The position numbers and the translations under genes are program-made. Positions 37,890-48,364 of a stretch of 64,000 nucleotides of DNA are shown in pieces. The stretch's first letter is position 1; every line of letters begins with the position of its first letter. The DNA is from Serinus canaria (taxonomy: Eukaryota; Chordata; Aves; Passeriformes; Fringillidae): NCBI RefSeq assembly GCF_022539315.1, contig NC_066316.1, positions 62,105,994 to 62,169,993 of the forward strand. The letters are read 5' to 3'. The notes beneath the pieces were generated by a model. It was not told the DNA's origin. It did no database searches and saw only the letters and a list, made by a program, of their open reading frames with translations.

Positions 37890-40800
37890 CAGCAAAATCA
37901 AAGAAAAACCTTTAATTTTTCTGACAATTATAAATTGCTCTATCATATTATGTGGTATTTTTAATTTGAAGCCATAAAGAGCTCATTTCTTCTCTTTAAT
38001 TTTTAAATAATAGCTTTGCTTGAGAAAGAATACATTATAACTGCAAATGTGCCTATTTGAATAATTACAGATACTGTATTCCATTGTTTAGTTACAACAG
38101 AGATGAATGCAAGCAGCATAGAAACAGGCACTAAACAGCACCCAACACCTCCCCCCACTTAGTTTTACAAAGCTTATCCCCTCTGACATCTCTTACCAGG
38201 TCAAAATAAACCTGACATAAAATCCAGCATATCCTTTTTTTGGGAAGTAAAGACTGGGTGCTCTATTATTTGTATTTTGGTTTTGGAACGTGCTTCCTCT
38301 TGAACCTCTTAGAGAATATTTAAATCTGTGAAAATAATATTAACCCTTTCATGATACATTTGGATTCTAGAAAACAGTTCTAAGGAAGACTTGGCTGAAT
38401 GGAAATGGTGATAACAAACACGGCATGTTAGTAAAAAATGTAATGAAACCAATGTCTGCTACTTTCATAATTCTGTTTTGATTAGATTTTATGGTGCTTG
38501 CATGCTACTTAGTCCTAACAATGTATGATTCAATATAATCTCAGTTCTCTAAGGTAATAACACATGTACTGGGTACCTCTGAAATCAACTACGTGTGCTG
38601 GAAAACTAGGCTTGTTCTTAACTACTTGCTGAATAGCAGTCTCATTTACTTTTCATTAAAGTTGATGTAAGGACTCCCACTCAATTCTGGCAATATTCAA
38701 GTCTTAAACTCCACATCATGTTGTGAATTATGCATGGATAGACACCTGTATCCCATTCTTATTGGTCAGCCATAATATTATGGCATTGCACCTTTAGCTA
38801 TTTCTCACACACTGGAGAGCTGGCAGGGCATCTGCATTTTGTCCCCAACCTGTCCCTTCTCCACTGTCCCATCATCCTCTGCCATAGTCCCTCAGCTGGT
38901 GATCTGACTATGCCAGTGGAAGGTATCAACTGACTACAATTGCCTTGATATTAAAGGTGCTGATCTAAAGTACTTCAATAGTTAAATTTATTCCTTTGCC
39001 CACCCAAATGAAAGGTTAAAGACAACATTAGCTCCTTCTTTGGCCTTTGTAACACTTAAGGAAAATTGAAATCTTCCAGGTAAGTAAGCAGGAAGAACCA
39101 GTTGGGTGTCAGAGGAGGTACCCACAGTAAACCTATAACAAATGCTAAGGGTGCAGCAGAACTCCTGCATAGGCTCAAATGAAATTCAGTAAATGTACTT
39201 TCCATTTTATAATTTCCCCCTAAAGAAAAGCCCTGCATTATAAAGTACTTTTGAGACTTTAAGACCTAATTTTTTAAATAAAAGGAAGTTACAAGGCCCT
39301 ATCACATCACTAACAGTCTGTTGCAGTGATAATTTCAGATTAAAACTAGTGAAGTAATTTGCACCTTTCCATTAAGAACTATCCCTTTCATCAGAAAAAA
39401 AAAAAAGAGTGAGGTGGTTTGCATAATAAATCATAATTTGCTTTATGCCTCACCATAGCAGGAAGCATTATGTCATTCACTCTCTTTTCAAATGCAGGAG
39501 CTAGGGAGTAACAAATGAAACCTAAGAAGTAGCAAGCCAGGGGAAATTCTGATGAAATGCATAGTTAGTCCATGGAAATACTTTTTCAGAAGTAAATAGA
39601 TGATAAATAGTTAGATGAAAATAAAGGGAGGCTATACAAGCTAAGAGAGAAAGAACTTTCAGATCTAGTAAATAGAAAGGTAGTTCCTTGAACATAATGG
39701 CTGATATTCTGAAGAACTGTTTTGACCTGCTTATTCTGACTTGATCCATTTGCATTTGATAACCACTAAAGGTTAGAGTCTAATAAGTTAAAGAACTTCT
39801 TCTCTGATCTTGATTCCGTGGAAGTAACCAAAACACTTGACATTCAGTTTAATTCAGGAAGCCAGGATAACCTTCCAAATTTTCTGTAATATCTAGTATT
39901 GGAGCATGAGCAAAATTGAGACCTTGTTTTCCTGAGTACTGAAGTAACATGAGAAATTCTTCCTGTAAGGGGCCACCGACCACCAGAGTTTCTGTTCTTG
40001 TGCAGCAGCTCACATGAACAGTTGCAGAATTCAATAAGAAAAGTGCAACAACTTTGTAAAGCTTTGATTTCAAATTCTGAAATAACGCTGAAGAAAGAAG
40101 GGATCATAAAAGCTATTAATTAAACACACTTCAAATATTTCTGACTGCTCTTCAGTCTCTCATCAATAGATTGGCTAATTAATTGCAAGTGTCTTAAATG
40201 CTTCACTGTGTTTTTGAATATTTTGGTTGTCTCCATGTTTCAGGTGAATTTTTATTTTCCCAGCCAATTCTTAAAGGAAAAGAAATGCTAAATTGACAAC
40301 CTTTTAAAAATGACCTTTTCTATTGTGAAACATTTGAGAGCCTCTTTTTGAATTCAAAAATAATTTGATATGAAGAAGATTCAAAAATGGGAAATCAATC
40401 CAGTCATTTTATTGTATATTGAGTTGCATTTCCTTTAGCTGTTTAATCTTTTTCTTGCTTTCTGTATTGCTTCTTGTCTCTATTCTCCGTTATCTGTATC
40501 ACTGATATACAGCAAGTGAACTAGAGCAGAACTCCATCTTTGATAGGAAGCAAGGTAAGAATTTATAGGAATGCCTGTCTCAAAGCTTAAGTTACAGTGT
40601 CTGAAAAGTGTTTTAACATAGTCAGCCCTAATGTCATTAGAAATGTTACATTTAAAACACTGCACAGTGTACCTTTATTAAAAAGTTGCAACACTGGCTA
40701 ATTCCAGAAACCTTACTCAAACAGAGAACATAACAAGATGCTTTATGGAAAGAATATGCCTTATTACAGAATAATCTGCCCATTGAGAATGTTTCTTCTT

Positions 40801-41267
40801 AACTCTTAAGCCTGAAGGCACATTGCTTGCAAAATCTTTATTTGACATAATACAAAGTCAAAAGAAGCATGCAAATGTCTAATTCATTTTTAAACCATAT
40901 GAAGATCTTGGCCTCAATTCTACTTGGCCTGTGAAAATGAGATTTACACATAGTTTGTGCTTAAAAACTTTGTATTTTAGAAAAATACGTTTTTGTTCTT
41001 TATTTTCTTTTATTTATCCATTCTTTTTTATACCATAACAAATTTAGGTGTGAGAGAGTACTTTATCTTCCTTGCGTGTATCTACATTATATCATTTATT
41101 TTATTTAATCCTTTCTAAATAAAAATAACATGACGAGTCTTTGTATACTCTTTATACTCATCCTCCCTTCAAAAACCAACCAGCCTTCTATGATGGAGTA
41201 ACTACATCAGTAGACAAGGGAAGGACCACAAGATCTTTCTCTTCGAATTGGAGACAAACGGGCTTAG

Positions 41268-41462
41268 TTGATGGACTGTATATGGATAAGAAATCAGTTG
41301 GATGGTTGCATCCAGAGAGTAGTGGTCAATGGCTCAGAGTCGCAATACACATCAGTGACAAGTGGTGTCCCTCAGGGGTCTGTACTGGGGCCACTGTTAT
41401 TTACTATCTTCATTATTAACATATCTGAAGGGATAAAGTGCACTCAGCAAACTTGCAGATGA
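41268..41462 (+). pseudogene. CR1 ORF2 reverse-transcriptase fragment (broken)
   Basis: The frame reads 64 residues and holds the reverse-transcriptase block [13 protein letters not shown] at residues 33-45, the most conserved signature of CR1/LINE polymerases upstream of the catalytic aspartates. The frame then runs out: relative to the family consensus I recall, about two bases are missing before the FADD motif, so the SKLADD remnant is read in another frame. The methionine start is arbitrary. It does not make a working enzyme. Confidence 0.9.
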
Positions 41463-41707
41463 CAATAAGCAGTGTTGCCATTGACACACCTGGAGGATTG
41501 GGTACCCTCCAGAAGGAGCTGGGCAAGGCCAAGAAGAGGGCCCATGGGAATCTCATGTGGTTTAACTAGACCAAGTGTAAAGTGCTGCACCTGGGTCAGG
41601 GCAACCCCAGTATCAACACAGGCTGGGGATGAAGAGATGAAGAGCAGCACTGCCCAGAAGCACTTGGGGGTGCTGGTGGAGCGACTGGACATGAGCTCCA
41701 CCAGCAC

Positions 41708-41765
41708 GCATGCAACTCAATAAACCAACCATATATGCATGCAACTCAAAAAACCAACCATATCC
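41708..41765. repeat. 29-bp tandem duplication inside CR1
   Basis: Two copies (41708-41736 and 41737-41765) begin GCATGCAACTCAA and differ at three positions near their ends and middle. The family sequence I recall has only one unit here, so the duplication arose in this copy or its lineage. Confidence 0.88.
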
Positions 41766-42142
41766 AAGGCTGCATCAACAGAAGAATGGCCAGCAGGCTG
41801 AACAAGGTGATTTTTCCCTTCTGCTCTGCTCTGGTGAGATCACACCTGGAGGATTTAATTCAGTTTTGGGGTTCCCAGAACACAAAGGACATTGATGTGT
41901 TGGAGAGAGTCCAGAGGAGGACCACCAAGATGATTAGAGGTATGGAGCACCTCCCATATGAGGAAAGGCTGAGAGAATTGAAATTGTTCAACCTGGAAAA
42001 AAAAGGCTTCAGTGTGACCCAACTGCGGCCGTACAATTCCCAAAGGAAGCCTGCAAGAAAGATGGAGAGAGACTATTTCCAAGAACATGTAGTGACAGAC
42101 AAGAGGGAATGGATTCAAACTGAGAGTAGAGGTTTAGATTAG
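41735..42142 (+). pseudogene. CR1 ORF2 C-terminal fragment (broken)
   Basis: A 135-codon frame, the longest in the window, carries the C-terminal part of CR1 ORF2. LVRSHLEDLIQFWGSQ is at about residues 46-61, with VLERVQRRTTKMIRG and YEERLRELKLFNLEKK after it. Downstream of the glutamate/lysine-rich stretch it no longer follows the family, because of small deletions near 42010-42100. The start codon falls in the 29-bp duplication and is not a real start. It is a transposon relic, not a host gene. Confidence 0.9.
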
Positions 42143-43140
42143 GTATTAAGAAAAAAAAATTACTGAGAGGCACTGGAACAGATTGCCCAGAGAAGTTCTG
42201 CAGGCTCATCCATGGAAGTGTTCAAAGCCAGGTTGGATGGGGCTCTAAGCAAGCTGGTTTAGTGGAAGGCATCCATGCCCATGGCAGAAGGCTTGGAACT
42301 AGATGGTCTTTAATGTCCCTTCCAATCCAAACTGTTCTATGATTCTACTATATACCTACTCTCTTTTCTGAATTAGCTTTTTTGACCAGAACTGTCTTAT
42401 TCCAGCTGAGTTGTAATTGATTCATGTGTAACATAGCACGATTCTCTGACTGTTTGAACACCCTGTTTGCTTTTTCTCTTTCTGCTGCAATCATTGAACA
42501 ATCTTTGACAACTCTTCACTGCTCAGTTAGAACCCAGCAATGTATGGCTAGCTCACATTATGCCTCTCAATGAGCCCTAACTTTCACTTGTCAACTATGG
42601 GGATGTAAACACTGAGATAATCACTCAACTGGCTCTGACAGGCCTCTCCATAGTCTATTCCAGCCAGCACAGGCTTGCAATCTTATGAGTTATAAAACTG
42701 GTCTTATTTTTGTCTAGTCAGCCACATCTGAGAGAGACAAGGAGATACAGTTAGAGCACTGAGAGATTTAGCTGGTTATAGCTCACCTGCTGTAAAAGGG
42801 CTTCAGGAGGCAGCTTTGTCAAAACATCTGTGCCATAAAAGAGGTTCTACTGTCTGTGGTCTCTTGTAGAAGAATTCTGGCTCACTGAAACTGCTTCATG
42901 GGGATTATTCAGTTTTTGCCAATTTACTGGAACACCCATGTTTTCCAATTCCACCTGCCAGCTTCTGATACTCAACTGAATATCTTGATCTTCCAGGTCT
43001 TACACTGTATTAGGCAGAAAACAAGACAAGAGCTGAGACACTAAGAGTTGTCTCAAAAGCTCTAACCTATCCTATAGCCTGGGTAAAATCCAAGGATTAG
43101 TTTTGGAGAATGCAGAAGCTCTGGAGAGGTGCTTCTGAAC

Positions 43141-43194
43141 AAGCTCACAACTTCAAGCTCACGACTTCAAGTGGTGGATAGGAAACCACCACTT
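43141..43194. repeat. 14-bp tandem duplication followed by a 9-bp-arm hairpin
   Basis: AAGCTCACAACTTC at 43141-43154 is followed directly by AAGCTCACGACTTC. The third AAG begins the left arm AAGTGGTGG (43169-43177), which pairs exactly with CCACCACTT at 43186-43194 across an 8-nt loop. Confidence 0.85.
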
Positions 43195-44397
43195 TTGCAT
43201 TTTCCATGTCTTGTGAGTCTGAAATGTGTAATTCTGCTTTCAGGCATCCAGATTTTTTTTTTCTTTAAATTTCATTCCACATTGGAATGAACTTTATCTT
43301 TAAAACCCAAAATCTTTACTGTACATTTCTACTTCACTTCAACTTTACAAGAAAATTGAATATTTCTGATGAAAACAGGGCTTCCTATACATTTTTATCT
43401 CATAATCTTGTAATAAATTTGACAGGACTGAGAAAACTGTGCTCAAATACATCACCAGTACAACTGCTAAACCTGCATAACTTTTTATGAAAGTTTATCT
43501 GCTCAGAAAGAGACTTCCTTGTTATAAATTACTTTCTGTATCAAATAAATTCTTTTATTCTATGGCTCTATGGTACAACTTGAACAGATAAGAAAATTTT
43601 TGACAGAAAAATTTCCCATCAGAAAATAAATATGATTGCGTAAAAGCTACACAGAAAGGCATTCTGCCAATAACAAAACCTATTACACCAGTGTACACTT
43701 TCAGATCAAATTTCATTTTGGGAATGGAACACCTATTTTTAAGTTCACAGTAAGCTTCCTGTTTCAGTACATTCCTATGTTACAGAAAAATGTCTTTTTA
43801 AAGGTCAATTATGTTTTGAATTTTTTTATTGCAATTTTAATTTTAATTTTCTGCCTTTGAAGCTTGCCAATTTAGACTTTCCAGAATACTAAACAAAATA
43901 GAAATTTTAGTTTGTTGCAATTCTAGTCAGGGTAGATTTTCAGGTTCTGCAGTACCTGTTTCAAGAGGAGATAGCAGTCACTGCAAGTAATTCTTGTCAG
44001 TTTCTAAGCATCAAAACATGGTACTGCTCTTATACATTTTTACAAGCTGTATTGGCTGGGAGTCCTCATACACTGGGAATAAAAATGAGTGGAAATACTG
44101 ATTGCTAACCTTTTTCTGACTTAGATGAAAAGCCTTCATGCATTTCTGGCAGGCTCTGCAACAAATGGCAGTTATGACTACTTGGCAAAAGACAGGACTG
44201 CAATGTTTTCAAAGTAAGGGCAGGATGTGCCCTTCCTCTGGCAAAGCCCACCTCCAGCAGCAGCCATTTAAAATTTTTAGTCCACCTCTGAATTAATTTT
44301 TGTAACAGTGGTGCCCAAACTTTCTTCTGCATCATCTGCACAGATTATACTCTTTCTAACTCTATTGCACTTAGAAAAGACAGACTAACACCCTGGA

Positions 44398-44415
44398 GAC
44401 AGAGAGAGAGAAGAG
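44398..44415. repeat. Short (GA)n microsatellite
   Basis: A GAGA run of about eight dinucleotides. Confidence 0.75.
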
Positions 44416-46219
44416 CAACTTTCAGTTTCCTTTCTTTGACACTATTTCAAACTGCAGAGAGCTGCTGTGCTGCTGCAAGCCAATCTATATTCAAATCCTG
44501 TGTGAGCTGTTAGTGTGGCTTTTAAAACCATTCAGCACTTTGTGAGAATCGCTCTTTGGGCAGAATCCACAGATAAACATGGCAATAGTATTCAATCTAC
44601 ACTTACCTTGACAATTCACAGCTCGTTTTTTTACCTTGTACATGTTGAAGGGGGGGAAAAATAATAATAACAACCTGGAAACTAGAGACTTCAGGATGTC
44701 CAGAAAAGGTCATCTGGCATACATAATATTATCTCCAGTGGCAGGACAAAACCTTAACAGTCAAAACACTAAGAAGGCCAACTTAGTTCATTAAGAAACT
44801 TAATGCAAAATGCATTGAAAGATAGCCCCAAATAATTTATAATGGTATTAACACTTGTGGTGAAAAGGCTGTTATAATCATGCTCAACTAGTAAAATTCA
44901 AGCCTGGATTAAGCCCCAGGGGTCTACTAAAACTAAAGCTTGAATAGGAAAAAATCTAGTTTGTTACTGAAACAGAATGTAATCACCCAATTAGAATCTG
45001 TGTAATAAACGTTTGTGCAGAAATGTACACAGATTTATGTGAACATGAGTTTTATGAAACAAAATTGTAATCAAAGGACATTAAAATAGTTGCAAGGTTG
45101 AGTACTCAAATGAAAGGCAATTCCAAAGGCTGACTTTTCCATAGACACTTCTGCATTTCAACATTATTATGTCTTTGACTGCATGCTGGGTTTTTTTCTA
45201 CATAATCTCCACTTTATCTGAGGCTCCTGATGGACAGTAAACACCTGAATAAGTAATAATTCAATGTTTTGCTTTCTTTTTGGTGTTCAACAGATGTTCT
45301 CCATTCATTACCTACAGCACACTATTCACATCCTGTTCTAAATACACAGTTTTTAATTTTTTCTAAGAGCTATTAATTTTCTCATAGCTATTTTTCTGGT
45401 GCTTTTTTCCACATGATGTTTTTCAAAACAATCTTTTTTTTTTTCACAGTAGCCTTAGCCTTTACACTGCTGGCTACTACAATTGTAGCACAGAGAGATC
45501 AAGGTCAAGGCTTTTCTTTTTTTCTGAGGGTCAGGATGAGATACTTAAGACTTGATTTTCAAGTTCTCAGCACATACAGCATTTCATATATTGAAGCCCA
45601 TTTTCCACATCTCCAAATCTGTATCTGAGGTTAGGAATTTTAAAATGAAGAACATACAATCATATCTAAGAAAATCTGCCTTAATTTATTGTCAGGCAAA
45701 AGGAACTTGGCATTAGTGGCAGGCTTAGAATACAATTTGTCAGAGCAAGTGCCATCGCCTTCTATCCTGGAGTGAACCCCATTATTCTGTATTCCTTTGT
45801 CTACTTAGCCTAGGCTTTCCAACTTTTGCAACAAGTGATGCAGAAGTCAGTTTAAAAATATATACTTTGGTTTGATTACCCAGTATTGATGAATTCCCAG
45901 AGTAGACCCATCCTTCTCTTTGCCTGAAGTGTGAACAAGAAAAAACCTTACAGGTGTGTTAGAAGGGCAGGACACGGACATTGCAGAAGCATCTAGAGCA
46001 TTGTAATTTCTAAATGCTAAGCTCTGCTTTCATCACTTTAGTTGTATTCTTATTCCTGCAACTGATTTCTCATTGTCTAGTTTGATTTTAAAAGCAGAGT
46101 GCAAAACAATAGCGCATTACCTGATATTTAACTCAAATTTATGTTCCAGTATCAGCTATTTGGGGAACTTTTACATCTTCCACATAGTTTTTTCCTTAAG
46201 GTAGCAGAGCAGTAGTGGA

Positions 46220-46459
46220 CAGGTGACTGCTGGACACCACCAACTGAAACATCAGCCGAGAATCTGCTGGAGATTTTCAGAAACATTTACAGCTACCAGA
46301 ACAACTGTGCTCAGTCTCTGTAGGCCATCTCAAGGCACTGACCATCTGGGGAACAGACTCTTCTGCCTGATCCTCACAGGCCTGATCTTTCCTTACGGTC
46401 TTTTTACAATCAGCTCTTCTCCAGCTCCTGGAAAAGATGCCAGCTCATGACTTGAATGA
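46220..46459. other. Unclassified stretch upstream of a CR1 fragment
   Basis: This stretch is less AT-rich than the surroundings and directly abuts the CR1 copy, so it may be an older or inverted part of the same insertion. I cannot align it to CR1 from memory. A 75-codon frame at 46223-46450 matches no known protein. Confidence 0.3.
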
Positions 46460-46491
46460 CTTGATCCAGGTGTGCTGCTCACTGGATCAAG
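46460..46491. repeat. Inverted repeat, 10-bp arms, at the CR1 5' junction
   Basis: CTTGATCCAG at 46460-46469 pairs exactly with CTGGATCAAG at 46482-46491 across 12 bases. The right arm lies in recognisable CR1 sequence and the left arm outside it, so the repeat straddles the 5' truncation point. Confidence 0.85.
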
Positions 46492-46936
46492 AACTGTCTG
46501 GGTGGCCTGGCCCAGAGAGAGGAGGTGAATGGTGAAGACACTTTGTGCCTGCTCAGTAGTGGTGTCCCTCAGGGATCTGTGTGGGGCCAGAGCTGTTCAA
46601 TACCCTTACTGACAATCTGGACAAGGGGACTGAGTGAAGCCTCAGTTAACTTGCTGACTGCACCAAGCTGGGTGAGAGTGTTGGTCTACTGAAGGGTAGG
46701 GGAGCTCTGCAGGGGGATGTGGACAGGCTGGATTGATGGGCTGAGACCAATAGCATGAGGTTCAACAAGACCAAGTGATGGGCTTTGCACTTTGGCCACA
46801 ATAAGTCCCTTTGGTGCTACGGGCTGGGTGTGGAGTGGTTGGAAAGCAGCCCAGAAAAAAGGACGTGGGGATGTTGGTTGACAGCAGCTGAATTCTCTCC
46901 AACTACCTGCAAGGAGACTGTAGACAGGTAGGGGTC
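46470..46936 (+). mobile_element. CR1 LINE, internal ORF2 fragment
   Basis: A decayed CR1 piece covers part of the reverse-transcriptase coding region. Blocks in order are GGGTGGCCTGGCCCAGAGAG, GTGGTGTCCCTCAGGGATCT (encodes GVPQGS), a degenerate LADCTKL in place of FADDTKL near 46648, AGGTTCAACAAGACCAAGTG, and GGACGTGGGGATGTTGGTTG. It then jumps, apparently by deletion, to CAACTACCTGCAAGGAGACT near 46899, which in intact CR1 lies several hundred bases later. The 3' end is missing. Wording differs from the copy at 41.2 kb, so it is an independent insertion, probably of another CR1 subfamily. No open frame of useful length remains. Confidence 0.9.
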
Positions 46937-47902
46937 AAGTTCAATTGACTTGTAATGAGATTTTCTTTGAGGTAAGGTCTAAAAGTGCCAGGCATCTAAT
47001 GGTAAATGCTTACTGGCCATGTATTTGATACAGTAAAAACTGTGTAAAATCAATTCAATGACATAAGTTTGGATTTGGGCATGCCTGCCAAGTGTGACAA
47101 TCTGGAAGTCTGAGCTAAATTTTGCAGCTACACCTAAAAGTTAGTGATATCATGCATCACATGGGCCTTGTACTTTCCAAGAGCTTGTTACGATATTAAG
47201 GCAACCCTGTTGTGAAAAGAATCTATGAGTGGAGAGAAGCTATGCAAATATTTAGGGAATAAAGCACATACAGTAAATGACTTTCTACACTACATTTATT
47301 AATTTATACTGCTGAGATAAAAATCTTATCCTTCAGTTCCATCGTATCACATCTTACATTAAAAAAATAATAAATCTCTACTTAAGCCACAATACATTAT
47401 ACTAAAAAATATTCCTACTGCTTTCAAGGAGCATATCTCCTAGCCATTAGAAAAGAAACAGGACATGAATTTCTCATGACCTTTACCTCAACAGGCCAAT
47501 AACTGCCACTCCCCTAAAAAAGGTTGCAACTGAGTTTATCATAAGTCTAAATTAGTCCTTCCTAAAAATACATTATTCTTTCACCAGTAAATTAAATTTA
47601 GGACTGAAGTAAATTTTTGTAAAACACTTGAAGTGACTTGAAGAGGTTTCTGAAATATTTTTTTATACTTTACTGCAGAGTAGTAAGTAGATAGAGAAAA
47701 AGAGTAAATAAAATAAATTTAAAAGGAAGGTTAAATGTATTTGTCTATACAAAATGCAGACACTAAATTATGTTAAAAAACATTTATTATTAAAATAAGT
47801 ATATTAATTAGGGTTAACAGTTACAGAATGTGTTAAACACTAGAGATCTGAACTTGCATTTGTCAATAATTGAAATCATTCCTTTGTTTCATCTGCTCAG
47901 GG
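46937..47902. other. AT-rich noncoding DNA, no gene seen
   Basis: No open frame of note and no recognisable repeat; very AT-rich from 47.2 kb on. Confidence 0.6.
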
Positions 47903-48033
47903 ATTTGGTAGTGTAACCATCCCTGCAGGTATTTAAAAGATATTTAGATGTGGCACATGGTTTAGTAGTGGAGTTGTCAGTGCTGGGTTAACAGTTGAAC
48001 TTGCTGATCTTACTAAATGCCGCTACGATCACC
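47903..48033 (+). mobile_element. CR1 LINE, short 3' region fragment
   Basis: A small CR1 remnant is recognised by TTTGGTAGTGTAACCATCCC, GCAGGTATTTAAAAGATATT, TAGATGTGGCACATGGTTTA and GTGCTGGGTTAACAGTTGAA, then CTTGCTGATCTTA. These match the 3' untranslated part of older CR1 subfamilies, different from the type at 21.1 and 42.2 kb. The very end is eroded: the usual TTCCAACC block is missing before TAAATGCCGCTACGAT, which stands where AAATGATTCTATGAT would be. No coding capacity. Confidence 0.82.
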
Positions 48034-48296
48034 AAAGATAAAATTTTAATTTCACAAACTCAAATAATCCATATGAGGTGCTGGTCACCAATGTGGTTAT
48101 CTAGTACACAGCCACAAGAGAATGCTCTGCTGGAACAAAGTAAACCAAGAGGTTGCCATCTTCTACCATTCTCTCTGAGGAATGTGCACACTGCCAGTAG
48201 TTCACAGTTGTTTGCTTACATAAAGGGTTTGAGATATCATGAGCTTTGCTTAACTCTCCTGATCTATTTCTCACTTTTTATTTCCAGCATCCTTTT

Positions 48297-48364
48297 CTGG
48301 GACCCTAACTTTGATATCTCTGGGACCCTAACTTTGATATCTCTGGGACCCTAACTTTGAAATC
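48297..48364. repeat. 23-bp tandem repeat, about 3 copies
   Basis: Units start at 48297, 48320 and 48343, each beginning CTGGGACCCTAACTTTGA. The first two units are identical and the third differs at one base (A for T at 48361). Such near-identical arrays often vary in copy number between individuals. The array lengthens a spurious 119-codon frame at 47995-48354. Confidence 0.95.

Larger units (their letters stand above)
31691..41167. other. AT-rich noncoding DNA, no gene seen
   Basis: No supported gene. Frames reach 113 codons (36410-36751, minus strand) in very AT-rich sequence and are unconvincing. The stretch contains A-rich tracts at about 35848-35878 and 36638-36676 and the inverted repeats listed separately at 36573-36596 and 37842-37889. 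Confidence 0.55.
41168..42350 (+). mobile_element. CR1 LINE, 5'-truncated copy with ORF2 remnant and 3' end
   Basis: This is the largest transposon in the window: the 3' part of a CR1 non-LTR retrotransposon, which in the intact family encodes an endonuclease/reverse transcriptase (ORF2). Decayed coding blocks appear in order: FYDGVTTSVDKGR near 41188, a gap where the YLDF-type reverse-transcriptase motif should be, then [18 protein letters not shown] near 41364, and SKLADD (from the catalytic FADD motif, shifted in frame) near 41446. The C-terminal ORF2 block QRRTTKMIRG.EHLPYEERLREL follows near 41912. The noncoding 3' end follows, with GATTGCCCAGAGAAG, GGTTGGATGGGGCTCTAAGC and the terminus TTCTATGATTCTA. 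The copy is inactive: several frameshifts, an internal loss at the first RT motif, and a 29-bp duplication at 41708. The family assignment is secure; exact ends are plus or minus 15 bases. Confidence 0.95.
42351..46219. other. Noncoding DNA, no gene seen
   Basis: No supported gene. The 42.4-43.2 kb part is a little less AT-rich and unassigned. A 14-bp duplication next to a small hairpin is listed at 43141-43194, and a GA run at 44398-44415. A 78-codon minus-strand frame at 44105-44341 has no recognisable domain. Confidence 0.55.

Noticed and set aside
47995..48354. 119-codon open frame on the plus strand
   Set aside because: It begins in a CR1 remnant and ends in the 23-bp tandem repeat. It has no recognisable domain, and its end is lengthened by the repeat.
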